A program made the position numbers and the translations under genes. Positions 1 to 6,844 of a stretch of 6,844 bases of DNA are shown here, in pieces. The notes beneath the pieces were generated by a model. That model was not told where the DNA came from and did not search any database. It saw only the letters and a program-made list of their open reading frames with translations. Origin of the DNA: an uncultured Porphyromonadaceae bacterium (GTDB lineage: Bacteria > Bacteroidota > Bacteroidia > Bacteroidales > Muribaculaceae); the NCBI GenBank assembly GCA_947175455.1, contig CAMWMW010000093.1, forward strand, positions 1 to 6,844, written 5' to 3'. Positions within the stretch are counted from its first letter, which is position 1; every line of letters begins with the position of its first letter.

Positions 1-1
1 G

Positions 2-1489
2 ATCAGGAAGTCAACGGCTTTTGAACCACAGGATGACGCAGAGGTCAATATGGGGGGATGGCGGATCTGTTCGCCCGAAACCGTATCGGAATTTTCATCA
101 ATCGCATATTTCTTTGCGCGTGAACTGAACCGTCAGTTAGGGGTTCACGTGGGGGTGATAGATGCGACATGGGGCGGCACACCCGCCGAGGCATGGACTG
201 CATTGGGCGGGGTCGAGACTGTCGCCGGGTTCGAGAAAGAGTGCTCGATGCTACGTGATGCCAAGGGGTCGGACAAAAAGATGAACCGCTTCCATTCCGA
301 CCGTATCGCGGCATGGAATGCGGCTGTCAACGGTAAGAAAAATAATTTCAGGCATTCCGAAATTTCGGCAAACTCCATGAAAACGGAATTGCCTGGATTT
401 GTGGAACGGGACATAGAGAATTTCAACGGTGTGTTTGTTCTGCAGCGTTATGTGGATATTCCCGCTTCCTTTGCCGGAAAGGATCTCACTCTTCGGCTTG
501 CGAAGATTGATGATGAAGACGTTACATATTTCAACGGTGTGGAGGTAGGACGCACTTCGGGGTATGATACTCCGCGAAGCTATACCGTTCCTGGCAAGCT
601 CGTGAAGGCAGGTAGAAATCTCATCTCCATTGAAGTCACGGATTTTGAGGGTGAGGGAGGTCTTTATGGCGCACCTGATGACTTGTGGGTGGCAGGCGGA
701 GAGACAAGAATCCCCCTTGCCGGCGAATGGGGATGCTCTGTGGTTGCAGATTTCCGCGAATGCGCGCCACGTCCGGTTTCTCCCGGCAGCTCAAGCTTTC
801 CAACGGTGCTGTTCAATGCAATGATACATCCGCTCAAAGACTTTCCCGTGAAAGGAGTGATATGGTATCAGGGTTGTGCGAATGTAGGGAGGGCAGAGCA
901 GTATGCACCCCTTTTTACCAATCTTGTGAAAACCTGGAGGGAAACGCGCCGGCAACCGGATATGCCGTTTTATTTCATGCAACTTGCCGGATTTCTTGCG
1001 CCCAAAACAATACAGCCTGACTCGGAATGGGCAGCGTTGCGTGAGGCCCAGACTGCCGCGTGCGGGCTACCGGGGGTAAAGATGGCGACAGCGATCGACA
1101 TAGGGAATCCGGATGACATTCATCCCAAGAACAAACAGGAGGCGGCACGCCGCTTTGCACTGATAGCTCTCAACGATGCCTATGGCTTCAAGGATGTCAC
1201 CGCCTATGCTCCCGTACTTAAGAGTTGCACGATGAACAATGGAGAGACTTTGCTTGAATTCGATTCACCGGTTACGGTAGATGGTGTGGCGCCTGCCGGG
1301 TTCATCGCATGTGTCTCATCGGGCGGATGGGAACGACCTGAAATCCGGATGGAAGGTATGGGGAAGGTATATCTTAGGGCATCATCGCCGATTAAGGAAA
1401 TAAGGTATAACTGGGCAGACTGCCCCGATGGAAATCTGCGTGGATTCACCGGTTTGCCTGTGGCTCCATTCAAAACCGTGGTAAAGTAG
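2..1489 (+). CDS. SASA-family carbohydrate acetylesterase ('sialate O-acetylesterase'), 5'-truncated by the window edge
   Basis: This is the C-terminal 495 residues of an SGNH/SASA-type esterase, which hydrolyses O-acetyl groups on sugars. The frame is open from base 2, and the residues before the ATG at base 50 still align with the family, so that ATG is internal and the true start lies upstream. The GQSNM-like block with the nucleophilic Ser is absent and must be beyond the edge; I estimate about 150 residues are missing. Visible family blocks are SPETV (about nt 71-85), GVxxGVIDATWGGTPAEAW (about nt 143-199), FNAMIHPL, WYQGCANVGRAEQY (about nt 863-904) and DDIHPKN with the catalytic His at nt 1121-1123. 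A beta-sandwich resembling the GH2 sugar-binding fold (about nt 420-750) is inserted between the two halves, as in many Bacteroidetes homologues. The name 'sialate' is inherited: beside an alpha-galactosidase and a beta-mannosidase, the substrate could equally be acetylated mannan. Cell location cannot be judged because the N-terminus is missing. Confidence 0.9.
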   Translation: MRKSTAFEPQDDAEVNMGGWRICSPETVSEFSSIAYFFARELNRQLGVHVGVIDATWGGTPAEAWTALGGVETVAGFEKECSMLRDAKGSDKKMNRFHSDRIAAWNAAVNGKKNNFRHSEISANSMKTELPGFVERDIENFNGVFVLQRYVDIPASFAGKDLTLRLAKIDDEDVTYFNGVEVGRTSGYDTPRSYTVPGKLVKAGRNLISIEVTDFEGEGGLYGAPDDLWVAGGETRIPLAGEWGCSVVADFRECAPRPVSPGSSSFPTVLFNAMIHPLKDFPVKGVIWYQGCANVGRAEQYAPLFTNLVKTWRETRRQPDMPFYFMQLAGFLAPKTIQPDSEWAALREAQTAACGLPGVKMATAIDIGNPDDIHPKNKQEAARRFALIALNDAYGFKDVTAYAPVLKSCTMNNGETLLEFDSPVTVDGVAPAGFIACVSSGGWERPEIRMEGMGKVYLRASSPIKEIRYNWADCPDGNLRGFTGLPVAPFKTVVK

Positions 1490-1570
1490 ACAGGAACGTA
1501 TCGGTTCAAATATACTTGGGATCAGGATTCCGATTCATTTGCATAAAAACATAAAATCCAATATAACATC
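1490..1570 (+). promoter_or_regulatory. 81-nt intergenic leader before the alpha-galactosidase, with weak Bacteroidetes -7-like candidates
   Basis: The gap is too long for tight coupling to the esterase, so a local promoter is possible. Two octamers each match the Bacteroidetes -7 consensus TAnnTTTG with one mismatch: TATACTTG at 1511-1518 and TTCATTTG at 1534-1541. Neither has a convincing TTTG -33 element at the usual 19-21 nt spacing. The last 30 nt before the ATG are A-rich and lack a Shine-Dalgarno motif, which is typical of Bacteroidetes translation starts. I see no strong hairpin here, so read-through from the esterase gene is also plausible. Confidence 0.25.
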
Positions 1571-3715
1571 ATGAAAAGTATAAAGAAATATTTGGTTGCA
1601 GGCTGCGCTATTCTCGCGTCAGCGCAACTTTCCTTCGCCAACGAGCAGATAGTGATCCAGACAGACAGTCTCGGAATGGTGCTGACAGTCGGAGATAACG
1701 GGCGGCTCTATCAGAGCTATTTCGGCAAGCGTCTTGTCAATCCCGCCGATTACGCCAATCTTACAGGTGGTACAGAAGTTTATCTGACCAACGGTATGGA
1801 GGATTATTTCGAGCCTGCGTTGCATATAAACCATTCAGACGGCAATGCGTCAACTCTTCTCAAATATCGGAATCATAAGGTTTCTTCGATTCCTGGCGGT
1901 AAAGAGACAGTAATCACCCTTTCCGATCCCGTCTATGGAGATGAGGTCCGTCTCCGCTACAAGAGCTATGACAAGGAGAACGTGTTCGTTTCAAGCACCG
2001 AGATTATCAACGGCGGAAACAAACCTGTAGAGATTGAAAAATATGCCTCCTCTATGCTTCATTTCGATGCCCCTGAATATTATCTTACGGAATACAGCGG
2101 AGAATGGGCTGCGGAAGTCAAACCCCATACCCAGCCGCTTTATTACGGCAAAAAAGAGGTGGACACAAAGCTCGGCACCCGCGCCAACATGTTTGTCTCT
2201 CCGTTTTTCCAGCTCGGGATCGGGGCACCGGCACAGGAAGATTCCGGGGATGTGCTTGTCGGCACACTGGCATGGACGGGCAACTTCCGTTTCTGTTTCG
2301 AGGTAGACAACCGAGGCAAGCTCCGTGTGATAAGCGGAATCAATCCATATTTCTCCCGCCGTTCGCTAAAGAAGGGGGAGACCTTCGCTACCCCCGATTT
2401 CATATATACGCTCAGCTCTCGCGGCAACGGTGAGGCGTCTCGCAATCTCCACGACTGGGCACGCCGTTATCAGGTGAAAGACGGATTGGGTGACCGTATG
2501 ACCTTGCTCAATAACTGGGAAGCGACATATTTTGATTTCAATCAGGACAAGCTCATATCGCTCATCGGTGAAGCCAAGGAGCTCGGAGTGGATATGTTCC
2601 TTCTCGATGACGGATGGTTTGCCAACAAATATCCTCGCCATAGCGATACGCAGGGACTCGGCGACTGGGACGAGACGGCAGACAAGCTTCCTGACGGAAT
2701 CGGCCGTCTGACCGCGGAGGCTAAGAAACAGGGTGTGAAATTCGGTCTGTGGATAGAACCGGAGATGGTGAACCCGAAGTCAGAGCTGTATGAGAAACAT
2801 AAGGATTGGGTCATTACGTTGCCCAACCGTGATGAATACTATTTCCGCAACCAGCTTGTGCTCGATCTCGCAAACCCGAAAGTGCAGGACTACGTGTTCG
2901 GTATTGTAGACAATCTGATGACCAAGTATCCCGATATAGCGTTCTTCAAATGGGACTGCAACAGTCCGATCACCAACATATGGTCAAACTATGAGAAGCA
3001 GGATCAGCAGAGACTTTATGTGGACTATGTGAGGGGGTTGTATAATGTTCTTGACAGAATCGCAGCCAAGTACCCCGATCTTCCCATGATGCTCTGTTCC
3101 GGCGGAGGCGGTCGTACTGACTACGAGGGTCTTCGTTACTTCACCGAGATGTGGCCCAGCGACAATACGGATCCCGTTGAACGTCTGTTCATACAATGGG
3201 GTTATTCGCAGGTGTTCCCGACAAAAGTGCAGTGCGCGCATGTCACGACCTGGAACCGTGACGCTTCGGTTAAATTCCGAGTAAATACCGCAATGATGGG
3301 CAAACTTGGATTCGACATCAACCTCCATGACCTGAGTCCGGAAGAACTGTCATACTGCAAGCAGTCTGTGAAAGACTACAACTCTCTGAAACCGGTGATT
3401 CTTGACGGCGACCAGTACCGGCTTGTGTCTCCACATTCCGGCAATCATGCCGCAACCGCGTTCGTTTCAAAGAACCGTGACAAATGCGTGCTCTTTGCTT
3501 TTGATGTATATCCCAGATATGATGAAAAACTTACGGATGTGAGACTCAAGGGTCTTGATCCTTCAGCAATATATCGAGTAGAGGAAATCAATCGTTTTGA
3601 TGGCTCGAAAGGGGAAGTAAAGACATATTCGGGCGATTATCTGATGAAAGTCGGCATTCCTGTGTTCTCTACAGGCAAACTTTCAAGTAGAGTGTATTTA
3701 TTGACAAAAGTGTGA
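1571..3715 (+). CDS. GH36 alpha-galactosidase, secreted
   Basis: A 714-residue retaining alpha-galactosidase that removes terminal alpha-linked galactose, typically alpha-1,6 as in raffinose-type sugars or galactomannan side chains. Residues 1-23 form a signal peptide ending SFA before Asn24, so export to the periplasm is likely. The N-terminal beta-supersandwich spans about 25-290, the (beta/alpha)8 barrel about 300-620, and a C-terminal beta domain about 630-714. Signature blocks are LDDGW (DDGW at 346-349), LGDW, FGLWIEPEMV (from Phe391), FFKWDCNS with the nucleophile Asp462, CSGGGGRTD (from Cys509), and WPSDNTDPVER with the acid/base Asp expected at 531. Length and motif order are normal for bacterial GH36, and no key residue is missing. 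The ATG at 1571 is chosen because the signal peptide follows it directly. The gene is almost contiguous with the beta-mannosidase downstream, so co-transcription is expected. Family and catalytic motifs are clear; the exact natural substrate is inferred. Confidence 0.96.
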   Translation: MKSIKKYLVAGCAILASAQLSFANEQIVIQTDSLGMVLTVGDNGRLYQSYFGKRLVNPADYANLTGGTEVYLTNGMEDYFEPALHINHSDGNASTLLKYRNHKVSSIPGGKETVITLSDPVYGDEVRLRYKSYDKENVFVSSTEIINGGNKPVEIEKYASSMLHFDAPEYYLTEYSGEWAAEVKPHTQPLYYGKKEVDTKLGTRANMFVSPFFQLGIGAPAQEDSGDVLVGTLAWTGNFRFCFEVDNRGKLRVISGINPYFSRRSLKKGETFATPDFIYTLSSRGNGEASRNLHDWARRYQVKDGLGDRMTLLNNWEATYFDFNQDKLISLIGEAKELGVDMFLLDDGWFANKYPRHSDTQGLGDWDETADKLPDGIGRLTAEAKKQGVKFGLWIEPEMVNPKSELYEKHKDWVITLPNRDEYYFRNQLVLDLANPKVQDYVFGIVDNLMTKYPDIAFFKWDCNSPITNIWSNYEKQDQQRLYVDYVRGLYNVLDRIAAKYPDLPMMLCSGGGGRTDYEGLRYFTEMWPSDNTDPVERLFIQWGYSQVFPTKVQCAHVTTWNRDASVKFRVNTAMMGKLGFDINLHDLSPEELSYCKQSVKDYNSLKPVILDGDQYRLVSPHSGNHAATAFVSKNRDKCVLFAFDVYPRYDEKLTDVRLKGLDPSAIYRVEEINRFDGSKGEVKTYSGDYLMKVGIPVFSTGKLSSRVYLLTKV

Positions 3716-3719
3716 ATCC

Positions 3720-6356
3720 ATGCGAAACAAAATACTACTGGCAATTGCCGCGATTTTCGGACTCTCCACTCTCTCGCACGCGGCAGTGAGCAAGCGTGAA
3801 CTTAACGGCAACTGGCGTTTCCGTCAGGGTAATTCACAGAACTGGTATCCGGCAACAGTGCCGGGTACCGTTCACACGGACCTGATGGATAATGAGATAA
3901 TAGAAGATCCTTTTTTCAGACTCAATGAACGGGGGGTGCAGTGGGTCGATAAGGAAGACTGGATGTATGAGACCGTAGTCAATGCCACTCCTGCCGAAAT
4001 ATCAGCTGCCAATCAGGAACTGGTTTTTTACGGACTTGACACATACGCCGATGTCTATCTGAACCATCATAAGATTCTGGGAGCTGACAATATGCACCGC
4101 ACCTGGAGGTGTGATGTGAAAGGAATCTTGAAGGAAGGCGAGAATCTTCTCGAGGTATATTTTCATTCTCCGATAAAGGTGGATCTACCCAAATTCGACA
4201 AATATGACTATGCTTTCAATACCGGTCCGGACCAGTCACAGCGCGGAGGAATATTCAACAAGACACTGAGTGTGTTCGCCCGCAAGGCTGGTTATCATTA
4301 CGGATGGGACTGGGGACCGCGTCTTGTCACATCCGGCATATGGCGTCCGATCGAGCTTCAGACCTGGAGCGGGGTGAGAATCGATGATGTGCAGTATATA
4401 CAGAAAGATGTCAATGCTTCCCGTGCCCGTCTGTCGACAGTTGTGGAAGTCCGTTCGGACTGTGATGTTGACGGAGCCGAAGTGTCGGTGTTTTCCGGTG
4501 GAAAAGTTCTGGCAAAAAAGAAAGTGAATCTAAGTGAAGGCATCAATCGCGTCAGCCTGGATTATGAAGTTAAGCGGCCTGAATTGTGGTGGAGCAACGG
4601 ACTCGGCAATCCGACACTTACTGAATTCACGGCATCTGTGTCGGTTGACGGCAAGACGGAGGGCGAGCAAAGCGATATGATAGGTTTGCGGTCTCTTAAA
4701 CTTGTTCACAAACCTGACCGGTATGGTCATGCTCTCTATTTCGAGCTTAACGGCAAACCTGTTTTCGCAAAAGGCGTAGACATGGTTCCGCTCGACAATT
4801 TCCTGCCGAGAATCACCCGCGAGAGATATGAGAAGCATGTTCTTGACGCTAAGGCTGTGAACATGAATATGATCAGGGTGTGGGGCGGCGGAGTCTATGA
4901 GGATGACTATTTCTATGACCTGTGCGACCGCAACGGAATACTTGTGTGGCAAGATTTCATGTTCGCTTGTTCCACATATCCTGCTGATTCCGTATTTCTC
5001 GACAATGTTCGCGCCGAGGCAATCGATAATGTGAAGCGTTTACGCAATCATTGCTCCATAGCCCTGTGGTGTGGCAATAATGAGTGTCAGGATGTGTATT
5101 ACGGCTGGGGCGGCAAGCATAAGTATTATATCGAGAAGGGAGTGGAGGAGCTGACCACAAAACAGTTCAAGGACCATTATTTCAAGACTCTTCCGGAAGT
5201 TGTGGAGGAATACGGTGGAGGCATCTCTTACCGCCCCTCGTCTCCCTTCGCTTTTGAGGACACCCCCTCTGACGGTATCAACGGCGACGCGCATTACTGG
5301 GGTGTATGGCACGGACGCGACTCCATCGGTCATTACAATGTGGAGCGTGCGCGCTTCTTTTCGGAATACGGATTCCAGTCATTCCCGGAATTCGAGTCTG
5401 TCAAGATATATGCTCCTGAAGAACGGGACTGGGACATAAACTCGGAAGTTATGATGGATCATCAGCGGGCAGGTTCCTATGCCAATAATCTCATACGTGA
5501 GTATATGAACGAGGAATTCCGCACGCCTGCCGATTTCCCCACATTCCTGTATGTCGGTTCCGTATTGCAGGGCGATGCGATAAAAACGGCGATAGAGGCT
5601 CATCGCCGCGATATGCCTTATTGCATGGGTACGCTCGTATGGCAGCATAACGACTGCTGGCCGGTGGCATCATGGGCGGGGCGCGATTATTACGGTCGCT
5701 GGAAAGCCCAACAGTATTATTCCAGAGCGGCGTATGATGATATTCTTGTGTCGCCTGTGGTGCTTGGCGACACGCTGAAGGTCAATGTTGTCAGCGACCG
5801 TCGCAAAGGGGTGAAGGGGAAACTTACTCTCACGGCTATGCTTCTTGACGGCACAACGGTTTCCAGACGAGCAATATCGTATAAGGCGGATGCTCTTACA
5901 TCAAAGACGGTACTCGAGGCTCCGGTAGCCGATTTTCTCAAAGACCATAAGAGGGGAGAGGTGATAATTCATGCTTCATACGAAATTCCCGGGGACCGTA
6001 CATATGAGAATATAGCGTTCCCGACCAAGCAAAAATTTATGGAATATTCTGCTCCGGAATACTCATTGGATATCAAAAAGGCGCAGGGTGGCTATGATGT
6101 CACAGTCTCGACAGATGTATTTGCAAGGGGTGTCTTCATGTCGCTGGATGGAATAGACAATTTCTTCTCCGATAACTATTTCAATATACTTCCCGGCGGT
6201 TGCCGCACCATTCATGTAACAACACCGCTTGATGAAATGACTTTCCGGTCTCAGCTCAAGATAATATCTATGGGAGATGTCCATGCCTCCGTGGCGGCGA
6301 CACAGACAGAGGGAATGCGGAAAGCCGGCGAATTCAAGCCTATAGGTGAAATCTGA
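3720..6356 (+). CDS. GH2 beta-mannosidase, secreted
   Basis: An 878-residue retaining exo-beta-mannosidase, which releases mannose from the non-reducing ends of beta-mannosides such as mannan oligosaccharides. A signal peptide covers residues 1-21 or 22 (cleavage near SHA/AVS), suggesting a periplasmic enzyme. Domains in order: sugar-binding jelly roll (about 25-210), Ig-like beta-sandwich (about 215-320), catalytic TIM barrel (about 325-660) and C-terminal Ig-like domains (about 690-870). Beta-mannosidase hallmarks are GWDWGPR (195-201) followed by SGIWRPI, RVWGGG (386-391), WQDF (410-413), LWCGNNE with acid/base Glu455, FFSEYGFQS with nucleophile Glu549, and WQHNDCWP (641-648). The spacing between the two Glu residues (94) is close to that of the characterised Bacteroides thetaiotaomicron enzyme, Glu462 and Glu555 as I recall them. 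The start lies only 4 nt after the preceding stop, with no Shine-Dalgarno sequence, which points to a shared transcript and possibly coupled translation. The GWDWGPR and SEYGFQS blocks favour beta-mannosidase over other GH2 activities. Confidence 0.96.
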   Translation: MRNKILLAIAAIFGLSTLSHAAVSKRELNGNWRFRQGNSQNWYPATVPGTVHTDLMDNEIIEDPFFRLNERGVQWVDKEDWMYETVVNATPAEISAANQELVFYGLDTYADVYLNHHKILGADNMHRTWRCDVKGILKEGENLLEVYFHSPIKVDLPKFDKYDYAFNTGPDQSQRGGIFNKTLSVFARKAGYHYGWDWGPRLVTSGIWRPIELQTWSGVRIDDVQYIQKDVNASRARLSTVVEVRSDCDVDGAEVSVFSGGKVLAKKKVNLSEGINRVSLDYEVKRPELWWSNGLGNPTLTEFTASVSVDGKTEGEQSDMIGLRSLKLVHKPDRYGHALYFELNGKPVFAKGVDMVPLDNFLPRITRERYEKHVLDAKAVNMNMIRVWGGGVYEDDYFYDLCDRNGILVWQDFMFACSTYPADSVFLDNVRAEAIDNVKRLRNHCSIALWCGNNECQDVYYGWGGKHKYYIEKGVEELTTKQFKDHYFKTLPEVVEEYGGGISYRPSSPFAFEDTPSDGINGDAHYWGVWHGRDSIGHYNVERARFFSEYGFQSFPEFESVKIYAPEERDWDINSEVMMDHQRAGSYANNLIREYMNEEFRTPADFPTFLYVGSVLQGDAIKTAIEAHRRDMPYCMGTLVWQHNDCWPVASWAGRDYYGRWKAQQYYSRAAYDDILVSPVVLGDTLKVNVVSDRRKGVKGKLTLTAMLLDGTTVSRRAISYKADALTSKTVLEAPVADFLKDHKRGEVIIHASYEIPGDRTYENIAFPTKQKFMEYSAPEYSLDIKKAQGGYDVTVSTDVFARGVFMSLDGIDNFFSDNYFNILPGGCRTIHVTTPLDEMTFRSQLKIISMGDVHASVAATQTEGMRKAGEFKPIGEI

Positions 6357-6384
6357 GAATCCACAAGCCATAAGAACATAGAAC

Positions 6385-6429
6385 CAAACAGAACCGGGGA
6401 TGGTATAATACCATCCCCGGTTCTGTTTG
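6385..6429. terminator. Bidirectional intrinsic terminator: 22-nt perfect arms
   Basis: The left arm at 6385-6406 is the exact reverse complement of the right arm at 6408-6429, with one central base. Sterically this gives about a 21-bp stem with a 3-nt loop. A GC-rich core (ACCGGGGATGG / CCATCCCCGGT) is flanked by AAAC and GTTT ends, so each strand finishes its hairpin with a T-rich side; the uridine runs beyond the stem are short on both sides. It begins 28 nt after the beta-mannosidase stop and ends 40 nt before the MscL stop codon on the opposite strand, the expected place for a terminator shared by convergent genes. Confidence 0.85.
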
Positions 6430-6469
6430 TGAGACTCCTCCATGAGGGAAGCGGTTTGTTCGGAAGCCG

Positions 6470-6844
6470 TTATTTTTCGGACTGTTTTTTGAGAAGATCA
6501 CGTATTTCTGTCAGCAGTGTCTCCTCTTTTGTCGGTTCGGCGGGTGCCGGAGTTTCCTCAGCAGCCTCTTTCTCCTTCTTCATGAATTTCATGACAACGC
6601 GCAGAGCCACGAATATGCTGAGCGCTATGATAAGGAAGTCCACGATGTTCTGTATGAACAGACCGTAATTCACCGCCACTTCTTCAACGGCGGCAACCCC
6701 GTCGGCGGTTGCCGGACGCGCTTCCGTGATTACATATTTTAGATTTTTGTAGCCGTCGCCTCCGGTGACAAGAGATACCAGCGGCATGATTATGTCGTTT
6801 ACAAGAGAAGATACAATCTTTCCGAACGCGCCGCCGACAATGAC
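6470..6844 (-). CDS. mscL: Large-conductance mechanosensitive channel MscL, N-terminus beyond the window edge
   Basis: This homopentameric inner-membrane channel opens under membrane tension and vents solutes during hypo-osmotic shock. The minus-strand frame is open to base 6844, and the visible 124 residues begin VIVGGAFGKIVSSLV, which matches the end of TM1 from about residue 23 of E. coli MscL. About 22 residues are therefore missing. The Met at 6785-6787 is the conserved internal Met of the DIIMP motif, not a start. After TM1 comes a periplasmic loop, then TM2 beginning around YGLFIQNIVDFLI (from about nt 6667), a basic stretch (MKFMKKEK), an Ala/Pro/Glu linker, and the C-terminal helix PTKEETLLTEIRDLL that forms the cytoplasmic bundle. 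The loop from GG to YGLF is about 7 residues longer than in E. coli. The gene converges on the glycosidase operon and shares its terminator; no functional link is implied. Confidence 0.96.
   Translation of the reverse strand, partial: VIVGGAFGKIVSSLVNDIIMPLVSLVTGGDGYKNLKYVITEARPATADGVAAVEEVAVNYGLFIQNIVDFLIIALSIFVALRVVMKFMKKEKEAAEETPAPAEPTKEETLLTEIRDLLKKQSEK

Noticed and set aside
50..52. ATG as the start of the esterase gene
   Set aside because: The frame is open back to base 2, the encoded residues fit the family, and the essential Ser-containing block would be missing from a protein starting here. It is an internal Met of a truncated gene.
1492..1509. Small hairpin after the esterase stop (GAAC/GTTC)
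   Set aside because: A 4-bp stem with no T-run is too weak to call a terminator.
1571..1606. Possible lipoprotein lipobox (VAGC, Cys12) in the alpha-galactosidase leader
   Set aside because: Only about five hydrophobic residues precede Cys12, which is too short for a usual lipoprotein signal. The hydrophobic run continues past it to a good signal peptidase I site after Ala23.
4530..4952. 140-codon open frame on the minus strand
   Set aside because: It lies wholly antisense to the beta-mannosidase catalytic region, has no recognisable domain, and is explained by the codon bias of the real gene. The other antisense frames across 45-6443 are rejected for the same reason.
6447..6471. Imperfect direct repeat GGAAGCGGTT / GGAAGCCGTT and a 4-bp hairpin just before the MscL stop
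   Set aside because: Ten-base copies with one mismatch and very short stems in a 40-nt spacer are expected by chance and do not resemble a known site.
6785..6787. Minus-strand ATG as the MscL start
   Set aside because: The upstream codons encode the conserved end of MscL TM1 in the same frame, so this is the internal Met of DIIMP.

Overview
The window looks like a Bacteroidales chromosome segment, most plausibly from a gut member. The evidence is the protein style of the two glycosidases, A-rich leaders without clear Shine-Dalgarno sequences, and signal-peptide-bearing glycan-degrading enzymes packed head to tail. By eye the base composition is near 50% GC, higher than I expect for many Bacteroides, so a Muribaculaceae-like genome is a reasonable guess. 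That placement is inference only.

Layout. Positions 2-1489 (+) hold the C-terminal part of a SASA-family carbohydrate esterase annotated as 'sialate O-acetylesterase', cut by the left edge. After an 81-nt gap comes a secreted GH36 alpha-galactosidase (1571-3715, +). Four nucleotides later comes a secreted GH2 beta-mannosidase (3720-6356, +). A 45-nt, almost perfectly palindromic terminator (6385-6429) closes the run. On the other side, on the minus strand and converging on the same terminator, lies the large-conductance mechanosensitive channel MscL (6470-6844), whose start is beyond the right edge.

How the genes fit together. Alpha-galactosidase, beta-mannosidase and an acetylesterase form a coherent debranching and trimming set for galactomannan or acetylated galactoglucomannan. 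The GH36 enzyme would remove alpha-1,6-galactose side groups, the esterase would remove acetyl groups, and the GH2 enzyme would release mannose from the non-reducing ends of beta-mannosides. Both glycosidases carry signal peptides, so the likely site of action is the periplasm. No SusC/SusD pair, endo-mannanase, transporter or regulator is visible, so this may be the end of a larger polysaccharide utilisation locus or a stand-alone cluster. A host-glycan role (N-glycan core mannose, O-acetyl sialic acid) is the main alternative. MscL is an unrelated housekeeping neighbour.

I see no phage, transposon, CRISPR, tRNA or rRNA sequence, and nothing that I would call an undescribed system. All four genes fall in recognisable families with their catalytic or structural signatures intact where visible.
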